Source: Kocuria carniphila (GTDB lineage Bacteria; Actinomycetota; Actinomycetes; Actinomycetales; Micrococcaceae). From it: 64,000 nt of DNA. Location: assembly GCF_004136555.1 (NCBI RefSeq), contig NZ_NOIT01000001.1:62001-126000 (forward strand). Reading direction: 5' to 3'. Below the pieces are notes generated by a model, which had not been told where the DNA came from, did no database searches, and saw only the letters and a program-made list of their open reading frames with translations. This document shows positions 8,321 to 20,326 of the stretch, one piece after another. A program made the translations under genes and the position numbers. Position 1 is the stretch's first letter. Each line of letters begins with the position of its first letter.

Positions 8321-10015
8321 GTGGATTCACGCAGCACACACGGCCGCGACAAGAACGCGTCCCGTGAAACTGCGCCCTGGGACACTCCCGCCACGCGTCG
8401 CGAGTCCCTCCACGAGGACCGCGAGTTCGAGCACGTCAAGCTCAAGCAAACGGGTCGCCATCACCGCTCTCGGGACCACCGGCCCTCCGCCCGCAAGATC
8501 GCGGTGATCCTGGCCGTATTCGGTCTGATCGCGGTCATCGGTATCGGGGGAGTGGCGGCCCTGCGACTCAGCAGCAACCTGGACAGCAGCCCCCTGAACC
8601 TTTCGGACGGTTCCTCGTCCGTGGGCGATGGACCATTGGACATCCTGGTCATGGGCTCGGACACGCGCACCGGCTCCGGCAACAGCGAGTACGGCGACGA
8701 GGAGGATGCCACCGGACGCACCGACGTGATGATGCTCGTGCACGTCACCGAGAACCGTGATGCGGTGACCGTGGTGTCCTTCCCTCGCGACCTGATGGTT
8801 GACATCCCCAAGTGCACCGATCCGGAGACGGGCGAGGTCTTCCCGGCGCACCGGGACATGATCAACTCCGCCGTGGAGAACGGCGGTCCCGGGTGCACCG
8901 TGGCAACGGTGAACGAGATGGCCGGTGTGGACATCGATCACTTCATGCTCGCCGACTTCAACGCGGTCAAGGAGCTTTCGTCGACGGTCGGCGGTGTGCA
9001 GGTGTGCGTGAACCGACCGGTGGACGATCCCAAGTCCGGGCTGAAACTTCCCGCGGGTATTTCCTCGGTCGAGGGAGATCAGGCCCTGGCGTTCCTGCGT
9101 TCCCGTGCCGCGTTCGGTGACGGCGGCGACGAATCCCGGATTCGTTCACAGCAGTCCTTCCTGGCCTCCCTGACCCGCAAGATCCAGGGCGACGGCACGT
9201 TGAACAATTTGCCGCAGCTGTACCAGATCGCCGAGGTCATGACCCAGAACCTGCACGTGGACGAGGGGCTCACCTCCCTGCCCACGCTCGTGGGGATCGG
9301 CGGGACGTTCGCGGGGATCGACCTGGGACGGATCGCGTTCGTCACCGTGCCCAGTGTCCCCAATCCTGAGAATCCCAACCGTTTGATTCTTGACGAGGAG
9401 CCTGCCGAGCGCCTGTTCGACACGCTCCAGGAGGATCGCGCCGTGACTGACGCGGCGCCGTCGGCCTCCGCGAGCGGGTCCGCCGCCGAAGCGGGACAGG
9501 AATCCGGCCCGGCACAGCAGGACGACGCCGCCGCGGAACCCACCGAGGCTCCGGGCACCACCGACGCCGCTCCAGCCGAAACCGTCGCCCCCGCGGCCCC
9601 GACCACCGCACCCGAACCGTCCGCGACCGAGGACTCCGCCGATGAGTGGGTGCCCCAGGTGCAGCCGTCGTTGGTGCCGCTGACGGTGGCCAACCGCTCG
9701 GGTGACCCCGATCGCGGTGAGGAAATCCGGGACCTGCTCGCGGAGGCGGGTTACGCGCAGGCGGAAACCAGCCGCACCGGGACCGCTCTGGCTGGAACGC
9801 AGATCTTCTACAACCCCTCGTGGGCCACCGCAGCCGATGATCTCGCTGCCCTGCTGGGCGTCCCGGACAGTCAGCTCGTGGCCGACTACGAAATGCAGGG
9901 CCTGCGTGTGTCGATCGGTCAGGACTTCACCTCCGGCGACAAGCTGGACCTCTCCGGTGCACTGCCGGACGAGCTGCAGGGTCAAACAGCGGAACAGTTC
10001 ACTTGCCAGGATTGA
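8321..10015 (+). CDS. LCP family (LytR-CpsA-Psr) ligase with LytR C-terminal domain
   Basis: LCP proteins transfer lipid-linked glycopolymers onto peptidoglycan at the outer face of the membrane. The 564 residues comprise a charged cytoplasmic N-terminus, one membrane span (about 56-80), the LCP domain (about 105-350, with MGSDTRTG, TDVMMLVHV, VSFPRDLMVDIP and DGGDESRIRSQQSFL), a Pro/Ala/Glu-rich spacer (about 375-445), and a C-terminal LytR_C domain (about 450-545). The start is GTG 8321, with AGGAGA 8 nt upstream. The promoter for the leuA leader lies at its 3' end. Confidence 0.92.
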   Translation: MDSRSTHGRDKNASRETAPWDTPATRRESLHEDREFEHVKLKQTGRHHRSRDHRPSARKIAVILAVFGLIAVIGIGGVAALRLSSNLDSSPLNLSDGSSSVGDGPLDILVMGSDTRTGSGNSEYGDEEDATGRTDVMMLVHVTENRDAVTVVSFPRDLMVDIPKCTDPETGEVFPAHRDMINSAVENGGPGCTVATVNEMAGVDIDHFMLADFNAVKELSSTVGGVQVCVNRPVDDPKSGLKLPAGISSVEGDQALAFLRSRAAFGDGGDESRIRSQQSFLASLTRKIQGDGTLNNLPQLYQIAEVMTQNLHVDEGLTSLPTLVGIGGTFAGIDLGRIAFVTVPSVPNPENPNRLILDEEPAERLFDTLQEDRAVTDAAPSASASGSAAEAGQESGPAQQDDAAAEPTEAPGTTDAAPAETVAPAAPTTAPEPSATEDSADEWVPQVQPSLVPLTVANRSGDPDRGEEIRDLLAEAGYAQAETSRTGTALAGTQIFYNPSWATAADDLAALLGVPDSQLVADYEMQGLRVSIGQDFTSGDKLDLSGALPDELQGQTAEQFTCQD

Positions 10016-10022
10016 CAAGTGG

Positions 10023-10028
10023 TACGTT
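10023..10028 (+). promoter_or_regulatory. -10 element of the leuA leader transcript
   Basis: TACGTT (TANNNT type) lies 7 nt before the leader ATG at 10036, so the leader mRNA can start at or next to its start codon. A TTGCCA at 10003-10008 is too close to be an ideal -35. Confidence 0.5.
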
Positions 10029-10035
10029 GGATCAC

Positions 10036-10070
10036 ATGCGGCCTGGGAACGTGCGACTCCTGCTTATGTG

Positions 10071-10095
<25 letters not shown>
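10036..10095 (+). CDS. leuL: leucine leader peptide upstream of leuA
   Basis: A 19-codon ORF (MRPGNVRLLLMCRSGASPI) with three consecutive Leu codons, CTC-CTG-CTT, at 10057-10065. It lies 75 bp upstream of the leuA start. A 10-bp perfect stem begins 6 nt after the Leu codons, so a ribosome stalled there for lack of leucyl-tRNA would cover the 5' arm. This is the layout of ribosome-mediated attenuation, known for leuA in Streptomyces and Corynebacterium. The peptide has no Shine-Dalgarno and is probably translated from a leaderless mRNA. Confidence 0.85.
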
Positions 10096-11925
<1,830 letters not shown>

Positions 11926-11946
11926 GCGTCGTTGTCTCGATCCAGC

Positions 11947-12005
11947 CGCCGACGCCGCTCGGTGACCTCCCGCACGGAGGGCCACCGAGCGGCGTCGGCG
12001 TTTTT
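11947..12005 (+). terminator. intrinsic terminator after leuA
   Basis: An 18-bp perfect stem (arms 11947-11964 and 11983-12000), whose loop holds a second small CCTCC/GGAGG hairpin, followed by TTTTT at 12001-12005. Confidence 0.92.
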
Positions 12006-12049
12006 GCGTGCCCGCCCGGGCACCCAGGAGAACGTGGGAGACTAGAGCG

Positions 12050-12805
12050 GTGGCCGGTTCAACTTTCGCTTCTCGCTCGTACCGCGATGAAGCCGTGGTG
12101 CTTCGCACCTATAAATTGGCCGAAGCGGACCGCATTGTCATTCTCCTGACCAAGGACCACGGACAGGTCCGCGCGGTCGCCAAGGGTGTGCGTCGGACGA
12201 CCTCACGCTTCGGTGCACGGTTGGAGCCGTTCAACGTGGCCACGCTGCAGCTTGTGCAGGGGCGCACCCTGGACATCGTCTCGCAAGCGCTGGGCAAGCG
12301 CTCCTACGGCGAACAAATCGGTTCCGACTACGCCAAGTACACGGCCGCGGCCGCCATGGTGGAGACCGCGGAGAAGTTGACCGCAGACGACTACGACACC
12401 GCGCGACAGCACTACCACTTGCTCATCGGGGCCCTCTCGGCGGTGGCGCGTGGACTCCATGAACCCGGACGCACCCTGGACTCGTATTTGCTGCGGGCCG
12501 TGTCGATTGCTGGCTGGGCTCCCAGTCTTGTCGACTGCGCCCGGTGCGGTGCGCCGGGGCCTCATCGCTCTTTTTCCGCCGCGATCGGCGGCGCGGTGTG
12601 TCCTCAGTGTCGGCCACCGGGGTCCGCCGCACCGAGCGAGGCGACCTTCGTGCTGCTGCAGGGCTTGTTGGCCGGAGACTGGGAAACCATCGATGCCGCG
12701 GACTCCAAGACGGCGCGGGCCGCCGCGGGTCTGGTCGCCAGCTACATTCAATGGCACATGGAACGATCGGTGCGTTCCTTGAGCCTGGTCGAACGCACCG
12801 AATGA
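12050..12805 (+). CDS. recO: DNA repair protein RecO
   Basis: RecO loads RecA on SSB-coated ssDNA in the RecFOR pathway. The 251-residue protein has an N-terminal OB fold ([20 protein letters not shown]), a helical core, and a zinc-binding C-terminal segment with CARCG and CPQC. The start is GTG 12050 ([16 protein letters not shown]), which fits the family N-terminus; a GTG at 12008 would add an unusual basic extension. uppS follows after 20 bp, the common actinobacterial recO-uppS pair. Confidence 0.93.
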   Translation: MAGSTFASRSYRDEAVVLRTYKLAEADRIVILLTKDHGQVRAVAKGVRRTTSRFGARLEPFNVATLQLVQGRTLDIVSQALGKRSYGEQIGSDYAKYTAAAAMVETAEKLTADDYDTARQHYHLLIGALSAVARGLHEPGRTLDSYLLRAVSIAGWAPSLVDCARCGAPGPHRSFSAAIGGAVCPQCRPPGSAAPSEATFVLLQGLLAGDWETIDAADSKTARAAAGLVASYIQWHMERSVRSLSLVERTE

Positions 12806-12825
12806 TTCAGTAAAGGACTGTGAGC

Positions 12826-13611
12826 GTGAGCAGATTTATCCCACCTCCGGCGCACCCCAGCGGCGCCAAGCCCCCCGCCATCCCGGAGCAATTCGTTCCC
12901 AAGCACGTTGCCCTGGTCATGGACGGCAACGGGCGCTGGGCCAACGAGCGTGGACTGCCGCGTAACGAGGGGCACCGTGCGGGGGAGCGGGCGCTGCTGG
13001 ACGTAGTGGCCGGTGCCATCGAGATGGGCATTCCCAACGTGTCTGCGTACGCCTTCTCCACCGAGAACTGGAAGCGTTCGCCCTCGGAGGTCGCGTTCCT
13101 CATGAACTTCACCGGGGACGTGATGAAGCGCCAGCTGCCCACGTTCCAAGAATGGGGTATCCGGGTGCGCTGGGCAGGCCGTCGACCCAAGCTGTGGAAG
13201 TCCGTGATCAACCGCCTCGAGCACGCCGAAGAAGAAACCAAGGACAATGACGTGGTCACCCTGACCATGTGCGTGAACTACGGCGGCAGGGCAGAAATTG
13301 CCGACGCCGCGGCAGCCATGGGCCGGGACATTCAAGCCGGTGTGCTGGACCCGCGTTCCATCTCCGAGTCGACGGTGCAGCGGTACCTGGACGAGCCCGA
13401 GCTGCCGGACGTCGATCTGTTCCTCCGGTCCTCGGGTGAACAACGCATTTCCAACTTCATGCTGTGGCAGTCGGCCTACGCGGAGCTCGTGTTCCTGGAT
13501 GTGCTGTGGCCTGATGTCGATCGCACGGTGCTGTGGCGCGCCGTCGAAGAATATGCGAGCCGGGACCGCCGTTACGGGGGAGCCGTGGATAAAGTCGCAC
13601 GGCGTAGTTGA
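12826..13611 (+). CDS. uppS: cis-prenyl transferase (undecaprenyl/decaprenyl diphosphate synthase)
   Basis: Makes the long polyprenyl diphosphate carrier for cell-wall precursors by adding isopentenyl units in cis. The signature [13 protein letters not shown] with the catalytic Asp is near residue 30, followed by RNEGHRAG. The C-terminal [19 protein letters not shown] holds the diphosphate-binding Arg and Ser residues. GTG 12826 is preferred because AAAGGA (12812-12817) is 8 nt upstream, whereas GTG 12820 would be only 2 nt away. Product length cannot be told from sequence; actinobacterial enzymes make C50 or C55. Confidence 0.94.
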   Translation: MSRFIPPPAHPSGAKPPAIPEQFVPKHVALVMDGNGRWANERGLPRNEGHRAGERALLDVVAGAIEMGIPNVSAYAFSTENWKRSPSEVAFLMNFTGDVMKRQLPTFQEWGIRVRWAGRRPKLWKSVINRLEHAEEETKDNDVVTLTMCVNYGGRAEIADAAAAMGRDIQAGVLDPRSISESTVQRYLDEPELPDVDLFLRSSGEQRISNFMLWQSAYAELVFLDVLWPDVDRTVLWRAVEEYASRDRRYGGAVDKVARRS

Positions 13612-13705
13612 GAGTTATACTTAAACGTTAAATCGTGAGTTGAATAATTTGTGACTCCTTGAGCGCTCGAGTTCGAGGGTTGGGACCGTATGTAAAACTG
13701 AGACC

Positions 13706-14800
13706 ATGCGCTTGTACCCCACGTTCTTCAAAGTCGCGTTCTCCTGGATGGATGCGGAACTTGCCCACACCCTCGGTTTTGCCGGTATCAAGGCGGTGCA
13801 CCGCAGTGGCCTCGGCTCCGTTCTGAACAAGGTCACCCGGCCCGATCCCGGAAGCGCAGTGGAGGTCATGGGACTGCGTTTCCCGTCCGCCTTCGGTCTG
13901 GCCGCCGGTTTCGACAAAGGTGCCACCGGGACCCACGCGCTCACGGACCTCGGGTTCGGTCACGTGGAGATCGGCACCGTCACGGGCCAGCCACAGCCTG
14001 GGAATCCCAAGCCCCGCCTGTTCCGCCTGATTAAGGACCGCGCGGTGATCAACCGCATGGGATTCAACAACGACGGCGCGGCGGCGGTCGCGCCGCGCGT
14101 TGCTGCGGCCCTGCAATCACTCAGCGAACAGGCACTGAAGACCGGACTCGAGCGACCCATCGTGGGTGTGAACATCGGTAAGACCAAGGTGGTCGATCTC
14201 GAGAATGCCGTGGGGGACTACGTCACGAGCACTCGCGCCCTGGCCCCGTACGCCGATTACCTGGTGGTCAATGTGTCCTCGCCCAACACCCCTGGACTGC
14301 GGCAACTGCAGGAACTTGATTCGTTACGGCCACTGCTCACCGCTGTGCGTGAGGAGTCTTCGGCCGTCACCGGGCGCCATGTGCCCCTGCTGGTCAAGAT
14401 CGCGCCCGACCTGGCCGATGCGGACGTCCAGGCGGTCGCCGAACTGGCCCTCGACCTGGGACTGGACGGCATCGTGGCCACCAACACGACCATTGCCCGC
14501 GAGGGCCTGGGGCTGCGTAGCACCGAGGACGAGGTCGCCGCGTGTGGTGCGGGCGGGCTGTCCGGGCGACCAGTGCGGCGTCGTTCGCTGGACGTTCTGA
14601 AAATGCTGCACCAGCACGCGGGGGACCGGCTGACCCTGATCTCCGTGGGTGGGGTGACCACCCCCGAGGACGTGATCGAACGTCTCGATGCCGGTGCGGA
14701 TCTCGTGCAGGGCTACACCGCGTTCCTGTACGAAGGGCCGTTCTGGGCCGCCAGGATCAACCGTGGACTCAAAAAGGCCGCGCGCCGCGTTCGTGGCTGA
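13706..14800 (+). CDS. pyrD: dihydroorotate dehydrogenase (quinone), class 2
   Basis: Fourth step of pyrimidine synthesis; a membrane-associated FMN flavoprotein passing electrons to menaquinone. The 364 residues include an N-terminal amphipathic helix ([20 protein letters not shown]) typical of class 2, the [10 protein letters not shown] phosphate loop, [10 protein letters not shown], the catalytic-site [11 protein letters not shown] with the class 2 Ser, and a late [12 protein letters not shown]-binding motif. It lies alone, after a 94-bp AT-richer gap, and ends at a bidirectional hairpin. Confidence 0.95.
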   Translation: MRLYPTFFKVAFSWMDAELAHTLGFAGIKAVHRSGLGSVLNKVTRPDPGSAVEVMGLRFPSAFGLAAGFDKGATGTHALTDLGFGHVEIGTVTGQPQPGNPKPRLFRLIKDRAVINRMGFNNDGAAAVAPRVAAALQSLSEQALKTGLERPIVGVNIGKTKVVDLENAVGDYVTSTRALAPYADYLVVNVSSPNTPGLRQLQELDSLRPLLTAVREESSAVTGRHVPLLVKIAPDLADADVQAVAELALDLGLDGIVATNTTIAREGLGLRSTEDEVAACGAGGLSGRPVRRRSLDVLKMLHQHAGDRLTLISVGGVTTPEDVIERLDAGADLVQGYTAFLYEGPFWAARINRGLKKAARRVRG

Positions 14801-14843
14801 CGATTGAGCGTTCACTCTCGAGTGCAGAGTGACGCGCAAAGCA

Positions 14844-14876
14844 ACGGGACCCGCACCGATGTGGTGCGGGTCCCGT
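14844..14876. terminator. bidirectional hairpin between pyrD and the DUF3043 gene
   Basis: Perfect 14-bp arms (14844-14857, 14863-14876) around a GATGT loop. The T-run is weak on either side, but it stands between two converging genes. Confidence 0.7.
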
Positions 14877-14904
14877 GTGCTGTTGCAGATGAGAAGGGTA
14901 GGGC

Positions 14905-15501
14905 CTAGGCGGGGCGTTCTCCGCGGCGAACCTGCGGCTTGGGCAGGCGAAGACGGCGGATGGTGAAGGTGCGCATCGCGGCGTACCAGCGGGTTCCCCG
15001 TTGGACCTCGCCGAACTTCCGGCGCATTGCGGACTGCATCCGGGTCGTGGTGATGATGGCGTCGATCACGCACAGGGCGATGTAGCCGTACATGATCCAG
15101 ATGAAGGTCAACCCGATCGCCTGGTTGGGCAGGAACAGGATGAACAACATGAGGATCAGGAAAATCAGGACGAACTCGCCGATATTGAAGCGTGAGTCGA
15201 TCCAATCTCGGGCGAAGCGGCGCTGCGGGCCGCGATCGCGTGGGCCGAGGTAGCGCTCGTCACCTGCGGCCATGCCCGCCTGTGCCACGGCGCGGCGTTC
15301 ACGTTCTGCCTGACGTGATTCGGCCTTGGCGATCTTACGGTCGGCGGGGACCAGAGGGCGCTTGCGCGCGGCTTCCTGTTCCTTGCGGCTAGGAGTGGGT
15401 CGACCCTTGCGGCCATCGGTGGGAGCGGTTTCCACCGGCTCGCTCGAGGCGCCTACGGCCGTTGATCCCGTGGATTCATCTGCTTTCTTGCGTCCAAACA
15501 C
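14905..15501 (-). CDS. DUF3043 membrane protein
   Basis: A 198-residue actinobacterial DUF3043 protein. A charged N-terminal half (KKADESTGS onward, rich in Lys/Arg) is followed by two membrane segments (about 115-160, FVLIFLILMLFILFLP and LTFIWIMYGYIALCVIDAII) and a basic tail. The function is unknown. The start is GTG 15501 (MFGRKK, the family N-terminus). TATCCT sits 6 nt upstream, so the mRNA is probably leaderless. A longer frame extends upstream to 15759, but it would overlap the divergent M20 gene and lacks family similarity. Confidence 0.85.
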   Translation of the reverse strand: MFGRKKADESTGSTAVGASSEPVETAPTDGRKGRPTPSRKEQEAARKRPLVPADRKIAKAESRQAERERRAVAQAGMAAGDERYLGPRDRGPQRRFARDWIDSRFNIGEFVLIFLILMLFILFLPNQAIGLTFIWIMYGYIALCVIDAIITTTRMQSAMRRKFGEVQRGTRWYAAMRTFTIRRLRLPKPQVRRGERPA

Positions 15502-15586
15502 CGATCCAGGATAGCGGAGTCCGCGCGAGACGCGGCATCGCGGTGCCTTCGGCGCGTAACCGGGGCGCGGCGATAGTGTTGGGGCC

Positions 15587-16999
15587 ATGAGTACCGAGTT
15601 CACTCCACCGAGCCAGGACACCATCGATGCGCTGCGGGAAACCGTCAACGGATCCCGTGACAAATTACTGGGGGAGCTCTCCGAGCTCGTGGCGATACCG
15701 AGTGTGGCCTGGGATTCTTTCGATCCCGCCGATCTGGAGCGCAGCGCGGAAGCCGTCAAGGGTCTGCTGTCGGAACTGCCGTTCGACAGCGTTGAGATCC
15801 TGCGCGTGGCTCAGGGCGATCAGCCCGGGCACCCTGCGGTTGTGGCTCGCACGGCTCCGGCACCGGGATACCCGACCATTCTTCTGTACGCCCACCACGA
15901 CGTGCAGCCTCCGGGCAAACGCGAGCTGTGGAACACCGAACCGTTCGAAGCCGTCGAGAAGGATGGCCGACTGTGGGGCCGGGGCGCCGCGGACGACAAG
16001 GCCGGAGTCATGGCCCACATCGGTGCCTTGCGGGCGTTCTTCGAGCACACCGGCGAGGAACCGTCACTGGGTGTTGCCGTGTTCATCGAGGGCGAGGAAG
16101 AGGTCGGTTCGCCCGGTTTCGAGGATTTCCTGCGCGAGTATCGTGAGCAGCTCGCGGCGGACGTCATCGTGATCGCCGATTCGGCCAACTGGGAGGTCGG
16201 GGTTCCGGCCCTGACCACCAGTTTGCGCGGCGTGGTCGGAGGCATTGTCGAGCTGTCGGTTCTGGACCACTCCGTCCACTCAGGTATTTACGGCGGTCCC
16301 GTGCTGGACGCGCCCACACTGCTCGCCCGCCTGATTGCCACCCTTCACGACGACGACGGCGCCGTTGCGGTAGCGGGTTTGCTCTCCGAGGACGACGTGG
16401 AAGTGGACTACGAGGAAGACCGCTTCCGGGCGGACGCTGGAGTGCTCGACGGCGTGCAGTTGGCCGGCACTGGTTCCATTGCCTCCCGGCTCTGGACCAA
16501 GCCGGCACTGTCCGTGACGGGCATCGACGTGACGGACGTGGCCACCGCGTCGAACTCGATTGCCGCAACCGTGCGTGCCAAGCTCAGCCTGCGGATCGCC
16601 CCGGGCCAGAACCCCAAGGACGCGGGGGAGGCCCTCCGCCGGCACATCGAGGATCACGCGCCGTTCGGTGCAGACGTGAGCTTCTCGGTGGAAGAAGCCG
16701 GACCCTCCTTCCGTGCGGACACGCAAGCCGTCAGTTCCCAGATCGCCTTGTGGGCTTTCGAACAGGCCTGGGGGCGGCCGGCCGTGAAATCCGGCATGGG
16801 AGGCTCCATCCCGTTTACGGCGACCCTCACCAAGGCGTACCCTGATGCCCAGATCCTCATCACGGGAATCGAGGATCCGGACACCCGGGCCCACAGCGCC
16901 AACGAATCACTGCACATCGGGGATTTCCTCCACGCAGTGACTGCAGAGGCTCTCGTGTTGGCCGCGCTGGCCGAACAGGGCCGCGCAAACGCGGAATGA
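15587..16999 (+). CDS. M20 family metallopeptidase (dipeptidase)
   Basis: Zinc-dependent peptidase of 470 residues. Metal and catalytic motifs are in order: YAHHDVQPPG (first His and Asp), WGRGAADDKAG (bridging Asp), FIEGEEEVGSP (catalytic base and metal Glu), then a dimerisation lid domain. It probably hydrolyses dipeptides in the cytosol; the exact substrate cannot be told. The start is ATG 15587, with TAGTGT 7 nt upstream and no Shine-Dalgarno, again the leaderless pattern. It is divergent from the DUF3043 gene. Confidence 0.9.
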   Translation: MSTEFTPPSQDTIDALRETVNGSRDKLLGELSELVAIPSVAWDSFDPADLERSAEAVKGLLSELPFDSVEILRVAQGDQPGHPAVVARTAPAPGYPTILLYAHHDVQPPGKRELWNTEPFEAVEKDGRLWGRGAADDKAGVMAHIGALRAFFEHTGEEPSLGVAVFIEGEEEVGSPGFEDFLREYREQLAADVIVIADSANWEVGVPALTTSLRGVVGGIVELSVLDHSVHSGIYGGPVLDAPTLLARLIATLHDDDGAVAVAGLLSEDDVEVDYEEDRFRADAGVLDGVQLAGTGSIASRLWTKPALSVTGIDVTDVATASNSIAATVRAKLSLRIAPGQNPKDAGEALRRHIEDHAPFGADVSFSVEEAGPSFRADTQAVSSQIALWAFEQAWGRPAVKSGMGGSIPFTATLTKAYPDAQILITGIEDPDTRAHSANESLHIGDFLHAVTAEALVLAALAEQGRANAE

Positions 17000-17079
17000 T
17001 TCCCGCGCCCGCAACGTTTGAAGATTAACGAAAGGTTCGTCTCAGCGAACCGCTCCCGGTTGGACAGAAAGCGAGCACC

Positions 17080-17448
17080 ATGAGCGTCACCACCGAAAAC
17101 GAGACCACCCAAGAAATGCCGACCCACGAGGTCCAGTTGACCGATGTCGCCGCGCAGAAGGTTCGCGATCTCCTGAACCAGGAAGGTCGTACGGACCTTC
17201 GGTTGCGCGTGGCCGTTCAGCCCGGCGGTTGCTCGGGCCTGATCTACCAGCTCTACTTCGACGAGCGGGTCCTCGACGGCGATAGCACCCGCGATTTCGA
17301 CGGCGTGGAGGTCATCGTGGACAAGATGAGCGTCCCGTACCTCAACGGCTCCACCGTTGACTTCGAGGACAGCATCTCCAAGCAGGGCTTCTCGATCGAC
17401 AACCCTAATGCCGGCGGTTCCTGCGCCTGCGGTGACTCCTTCCACTAA
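17080..17448 (+). CDS. erpA: iron-sulfur cluster insertion protein (ErpA/IscA A-type carrier)
   Basis: A-type carrier that hands Fe-S clusters to apoproteins. The 122-residue HesB-like domain has the three ligand cysteines: GGCSG near residue 49 and the C-terminal CACG. It is the usual neighbour of the respiratory ctaCDF operon in actinobacteria. The 80-bp leader contains a small hairpin (GGTTCG 17034-17039 with CGAACC 17046-17051). It is followed by a strong terminator and is therefore probably monocistronic. Confidence 0.92.
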   Translation: MSVTTENETTQEMPTHEVQLTDVAAQKVRDLLNQEGRTDLRLRVAVQPGGCSGLIYQLYFDERVLDGDSTRDFDGVEVIVDKMSVPYLNGSTVDFEDSISKQGFSIDNPNAGGSCACGDSFH

Positions 17449-17469
17449 GCAGTCCCAACCACTCCTGAG

Positions 17470-17513
17470 CGGGGTGAATCCAGTGCCACGTCGCACTGGA
17501 TTCACCCCGTTTT
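17470..17513 (+). terminator. intrinsic terminator after erpA
   Basis: A 17-bp perfect stem (17470-17486 with 17493-17509) around a CACGTC loop, followed by TTTT. Confidence 0.92.
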
Positions 17514-17597
17514 CTGTTGTTCTCTCCTACTTCTCGCGGTGCGTGTGCGGCACGTCCGAGAAGGTGACCTGATCGGCCGGAAAAGGCGACACGGCAC

Positions 17598-17614
17598 GGT
17601 GACACAGTGTCACC
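17598..17614. promoter_or_regulatory. perfect palindrome upstream of ctaC
   Basis: GGTGACAC-A-GTGTCACC is a 17-bp perfect inverted repeat, 117 bp upstream of the ctaC start and after the erpA terminator, so it can only serve the oxidase operon. The binding protein is not identifiable; it does not fit the Crp/GlxR spacing (TGTGA-N6-TCACA). Confidence 0.55.
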
Positions 17615-17730
17615 AGAAGTGCCGGTCGAGAGGTAAGCTCTCAAGGGAGAATTATTAACGGGCCACGTATGCCCTCTGCCCAGCGCAGAAGCAGCTACGT
17701 AGCCCACACAAAGAAGAGGAAGGGCCGTCT

Positions 17731-18594
17731 GTGAGTTCGCAAACTCGATCCGGCAGCCGCCGAAGCCGGATGCTCAAGGCCTCGGCAGTGGCAGTCCTGG
17801 CTGCGACCACGCTCACCGCTTGCTCCGAACAAGCGAAGATGGGCTTCTTGCCCACCGAGCGTGGCACCACTGACAACGCGGACCACATCATTGATCTGTG
17901 GATCGGTTCGTGGGTAGCAGCACTGGCAGTGGGTCTGGTCACCTGGGGCCTCATGCTCTGGTGCATGATCGCTTACCGTCGTCGCAAGAACGAGACCGGT
18001 TACCCCCGTCAGTTGGCCTACCACGCACCGCTCGAGGTGTTCTACACCATCGTCCCGATCGCTTTGATCGTGTCCCTGTTCTTCTTCTCGGAGCGGGCAC
18101 AGACGGCCATCAGGGCGCGCCACGACAACCCTGACGTCACCGTTCAGGTGTACGGCAAGCAGTGGGCATGGGACTTCAACTACCTCGATGACGACGTCTA
18201 CTACCAGGGCGTTCAGGCGCACCTGACCGGTGAGGAAGGCGTGGAGGAAACCCTCCCCACCCTGTACCTCCCGGTGGACAGCAAGGTCGAGCTCGAGATC
18301 AAGTCCCGTGACGTGATCCACTCCTTCTGGGTTCCCGCCTTCCTCGAGAAGATCGACATGTTCCCCGAGCGCACCAACTACATGAGCTTCACCACCGGTC
18401 GCGAGGGTGTCTTCGCCGGCAAGTGCGCCGAGCTCTGCGGCGAGTACCACTCCGAAATGCTCTTCAACGTTGCCGTTGTGAGCCAGGAAGAGTACGACGC
18501 TCAGATGGAACAGCTGCGCAGCGAGGGCAACACTGGCTCCGTCGGGGACGAGTACAACCGCAACCCGAACCAAAACGAAACGTCCAACAACTAG
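17731..18594 (+). CDS. ctaC: cytochrome c oxidase subunit II (aa3 type)
   Basis: Carries the CuA centre that receives electrons from the cytochrome bcc complex. The 287-residue protein has a lipoprotein-like signal (LTACSEQ, Cys at about 31), two membrane spans, and a cupredoxin domain. The ligands are visible: His in RDVIHSFWVPAF, and CAELCGEYHSEM with two Cys, Glu, His and Met. The start is GTG 17731. It heads the ctaC-ctaD-ctaF operon; ctaD follows after 10 bp. Confidence 0.96.
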   Translation: MSSQTRSGSRRSRMLKASAVAVLAATTLTACSEQAKMGFLPTERGTTDNADHIIDLWIGSWVAALAVGLVTWGLMLWCMIAYRRRKNETGYPRQLAYHAPLEVFYTIVPIALIVSLFFFSERAQTAIRARHDNPDVTVQVYGKQWAWDFNYLDDDVYYQGVQAHLTGEEGVEETLPTLYLPVDSKVELEIKSRDVIHSFWVPAFLEKIDMFPERTNYMSFTTGREGVFAGKCAELCGEYHSEMLFNVAVVSQEEYDAQMEQLRSEGNTGSVGDEYNRNPNQNETSNN

Positions 18595-18604
18595 GGGATA
18601 GGCA

Positions 18605-20326
18605 ATGTCTACGCTCGAATATTCGCGGGACGAAGCGACCACGGTCGCTCCCCGTGTTGTGCCTAGGTCAAAGGGCAAGGTGATCGTCAATTGGCTCACC
18701 TCCACTGACCACAAGACCATCGGGTACATGTACCTGATCGCGTCCTTCATCTTCTTCTGTGTCGGTGGCGTCATGGCGCTGCTGATCCGCGCGGAGCTCT
18801 TCGATCCGGGCATGCAGATCCTGGAGACCAAGGAACAGTACAACCAGCTGTTCACCATGCACGGCACCATCATGTTGCTGATGTTCGGTACTCCGCTGTT
18901 CGTCGGTTTCGCCAACGTCATCGTCCCGCTTCAGCTGGGCGCCCCCGACGTCGCGTTCCCCCGTCTGAACGCCCTGGCGTTCTGGTTCTTCCTGTTCGGC
19001 TCCCTGATCGCCGTTGCCGGCTTCGTAACCCCCCAAGGCGCCGCGTCCTTTGGCTGGTTCGCGTACGCGCCACTGAACAGCACAACGTTCAGTCCAGGGG
19101 TCGGTGGTGACCTATGGGTCTTCGGCCTGGGCCTGCAGGGCTTCGGCACCATCATGGGTGGCGTCAACTTCATCACCACTATCCTGTGCATGCGCGCACC
19201 GGGTATGACCATGTGGCGTATGCCCGTCTTCACCTGGACCACGCTGATCACGTCCTTGCTGATCATCATGATCTTCCCGCCGCTGGCAGCCGCGCTATTC
19301 GCACTGGGTATGGATCGACGGCTCGGTGGTCACATCTTCGACCCGGAGAACGGTGGTGCCATCTTGTGGCAGCACCTGTTCTGGTTCTTCGGTCACCCCG
19401 AGGTGTACGTGCTCGCTCTGCCGTTCTTCGGCATCGTCTCCGAGATCATCCCGGTGTTCTCCCGCAAACCGATCTTCGGGTACAAGGGCCTGGTCTTCGC
19501 GACCATCGCCATTGCTGCCCTGTCCGTGACCGTGTGGGCGCACCACATGTACGTGACCGGTGCCGTGGCTCTCGGGTTCTTCTCGTTCATGACCATGATG
19601 ATCGCGGTGCCAACCGGTGTGAAGTTCTTCAACTGGATCGGCACCATGTGGCAAGGGTCGCTCACCTTCGAGACACCCATCCTGTGGGTGCTGGGCTTCC
19701 TCTTCACCTTCCTGTTCGGTGGTTTGACCGGTATCATCCTGGCCACCCCGCCGTTGGACTTCCACGTCTCCGATACGTACTTCGTGGTGGCGCACTTCCA
19801 CTACGTGATCTTCGGAACCATCGTGTTCGGCATGTTCGCCGGCTTCTACTTCTGGTGGCCCAAGTTCACCGGCAAGATGCTCAACGAGCGCATCGGCAAG
19901 ATCCACTTCTGGCTGCTGTTCGTCGGCTTCCACATGACCTTCCTCATCCAGCACTGGCTGGGCGTTGACGGCATGCCTCGCCGTTATGCGGACTACATGC
20001 CCGAGGACGGTTTCACCTGGATGAACCAGTTCTCCACGTGGGGCTCGATCCTCCTCGGTATCTCGATGATTCCGTTCTTCTGGAACGTGTACACGACTGC
20101 GCGTAACGCCAAGAAGGTCGAAGTTGATGATCCCTGGGGCTTCGGCGGCTCCCTGGAGTGGGCAACCTCTTGCCCGCCCCCGCGTCACAACTTCACGTCC
20201 CTGCCCCGCATCCGTTCCGAGCGACCCGCTCTGGACCTGCACCACCCCGAGCTGGCAGCGTTCTCCAGCCAGCAGTACGATGCAGAACAGCCGCTCGTCG
20301 GCGGATCTGGAAGGACCGGTCGATGA
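18605..20326 (+). CDS. ctaD: cytochrome c oxidase subunit I
   Basis: Catalytic haem-copper subunit of the aa3 oxidase, 573 residues with 12 expected spans. Haem and CuB ligands are recognisable in the [27 protein letters not shown] and VAHFHYV motifs. HPEVYVL includes the His-Tyr cross-link and the K-channel Glu region. It lies 10 bp after ctaC and overlaps ctaF by 4 nt. Confidence 0.97.
   Translation: MSTLEYSRDEATTVAPRVVPRSKGKVIVNWLTSTDHKTIGYMYLIASFIFFCVGGVMALLIRAELFDPGMQILETKEQYNQLFTMHGTIMLLMFGTPLFVGFANVIVPLQLGAPDVAFPRLNALAFWFFLFGSLIAVAGFVTPQGAASFGWFAYAPLNSTTFSPGVGGDLWVFGLGLQGFGTIMGGVNFITTILCMRAPGMTMWRMPVFTWTTLITSLLIIMIFPPLAAALFALGMDRRLGGHIFDPENGGAILWQHLFWFFGHPEVYVLALPFFGIVSEIIPVFSRKPIFGYKGLVFATIAIAALSVTVWAHHMYVTGAVALGFFSFMTMMIAVPTGVKFFNWIGTMWQGSLTFETPILWVLGFLFTFLFGGLTGIILATPPLDFHVSDTYFVVAHFHYVIFGTIVFGMFAGFYFWWPKFTGKMLNERIGKIHFWLLFVGFHMTFLIQHWLGVDGMPRRYADYMPEDGFTWMNQFSTWGSILLGISMIPFFWNVYTTARNAKKVEVDDPWGFGGSLEWATSCPPPRHNFTSLPRIRSERPALDLHHPELAAFSSQQYDAEQPLVGGSGRTGR

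Noticed and set aside
17598-17614. Reading the ctaC palindrome as a GlxR/Crp site
   Set aside because: The half-site spacing (TGACA-N3-TGTCA) does not fit TGTGA-N6-TCACA.
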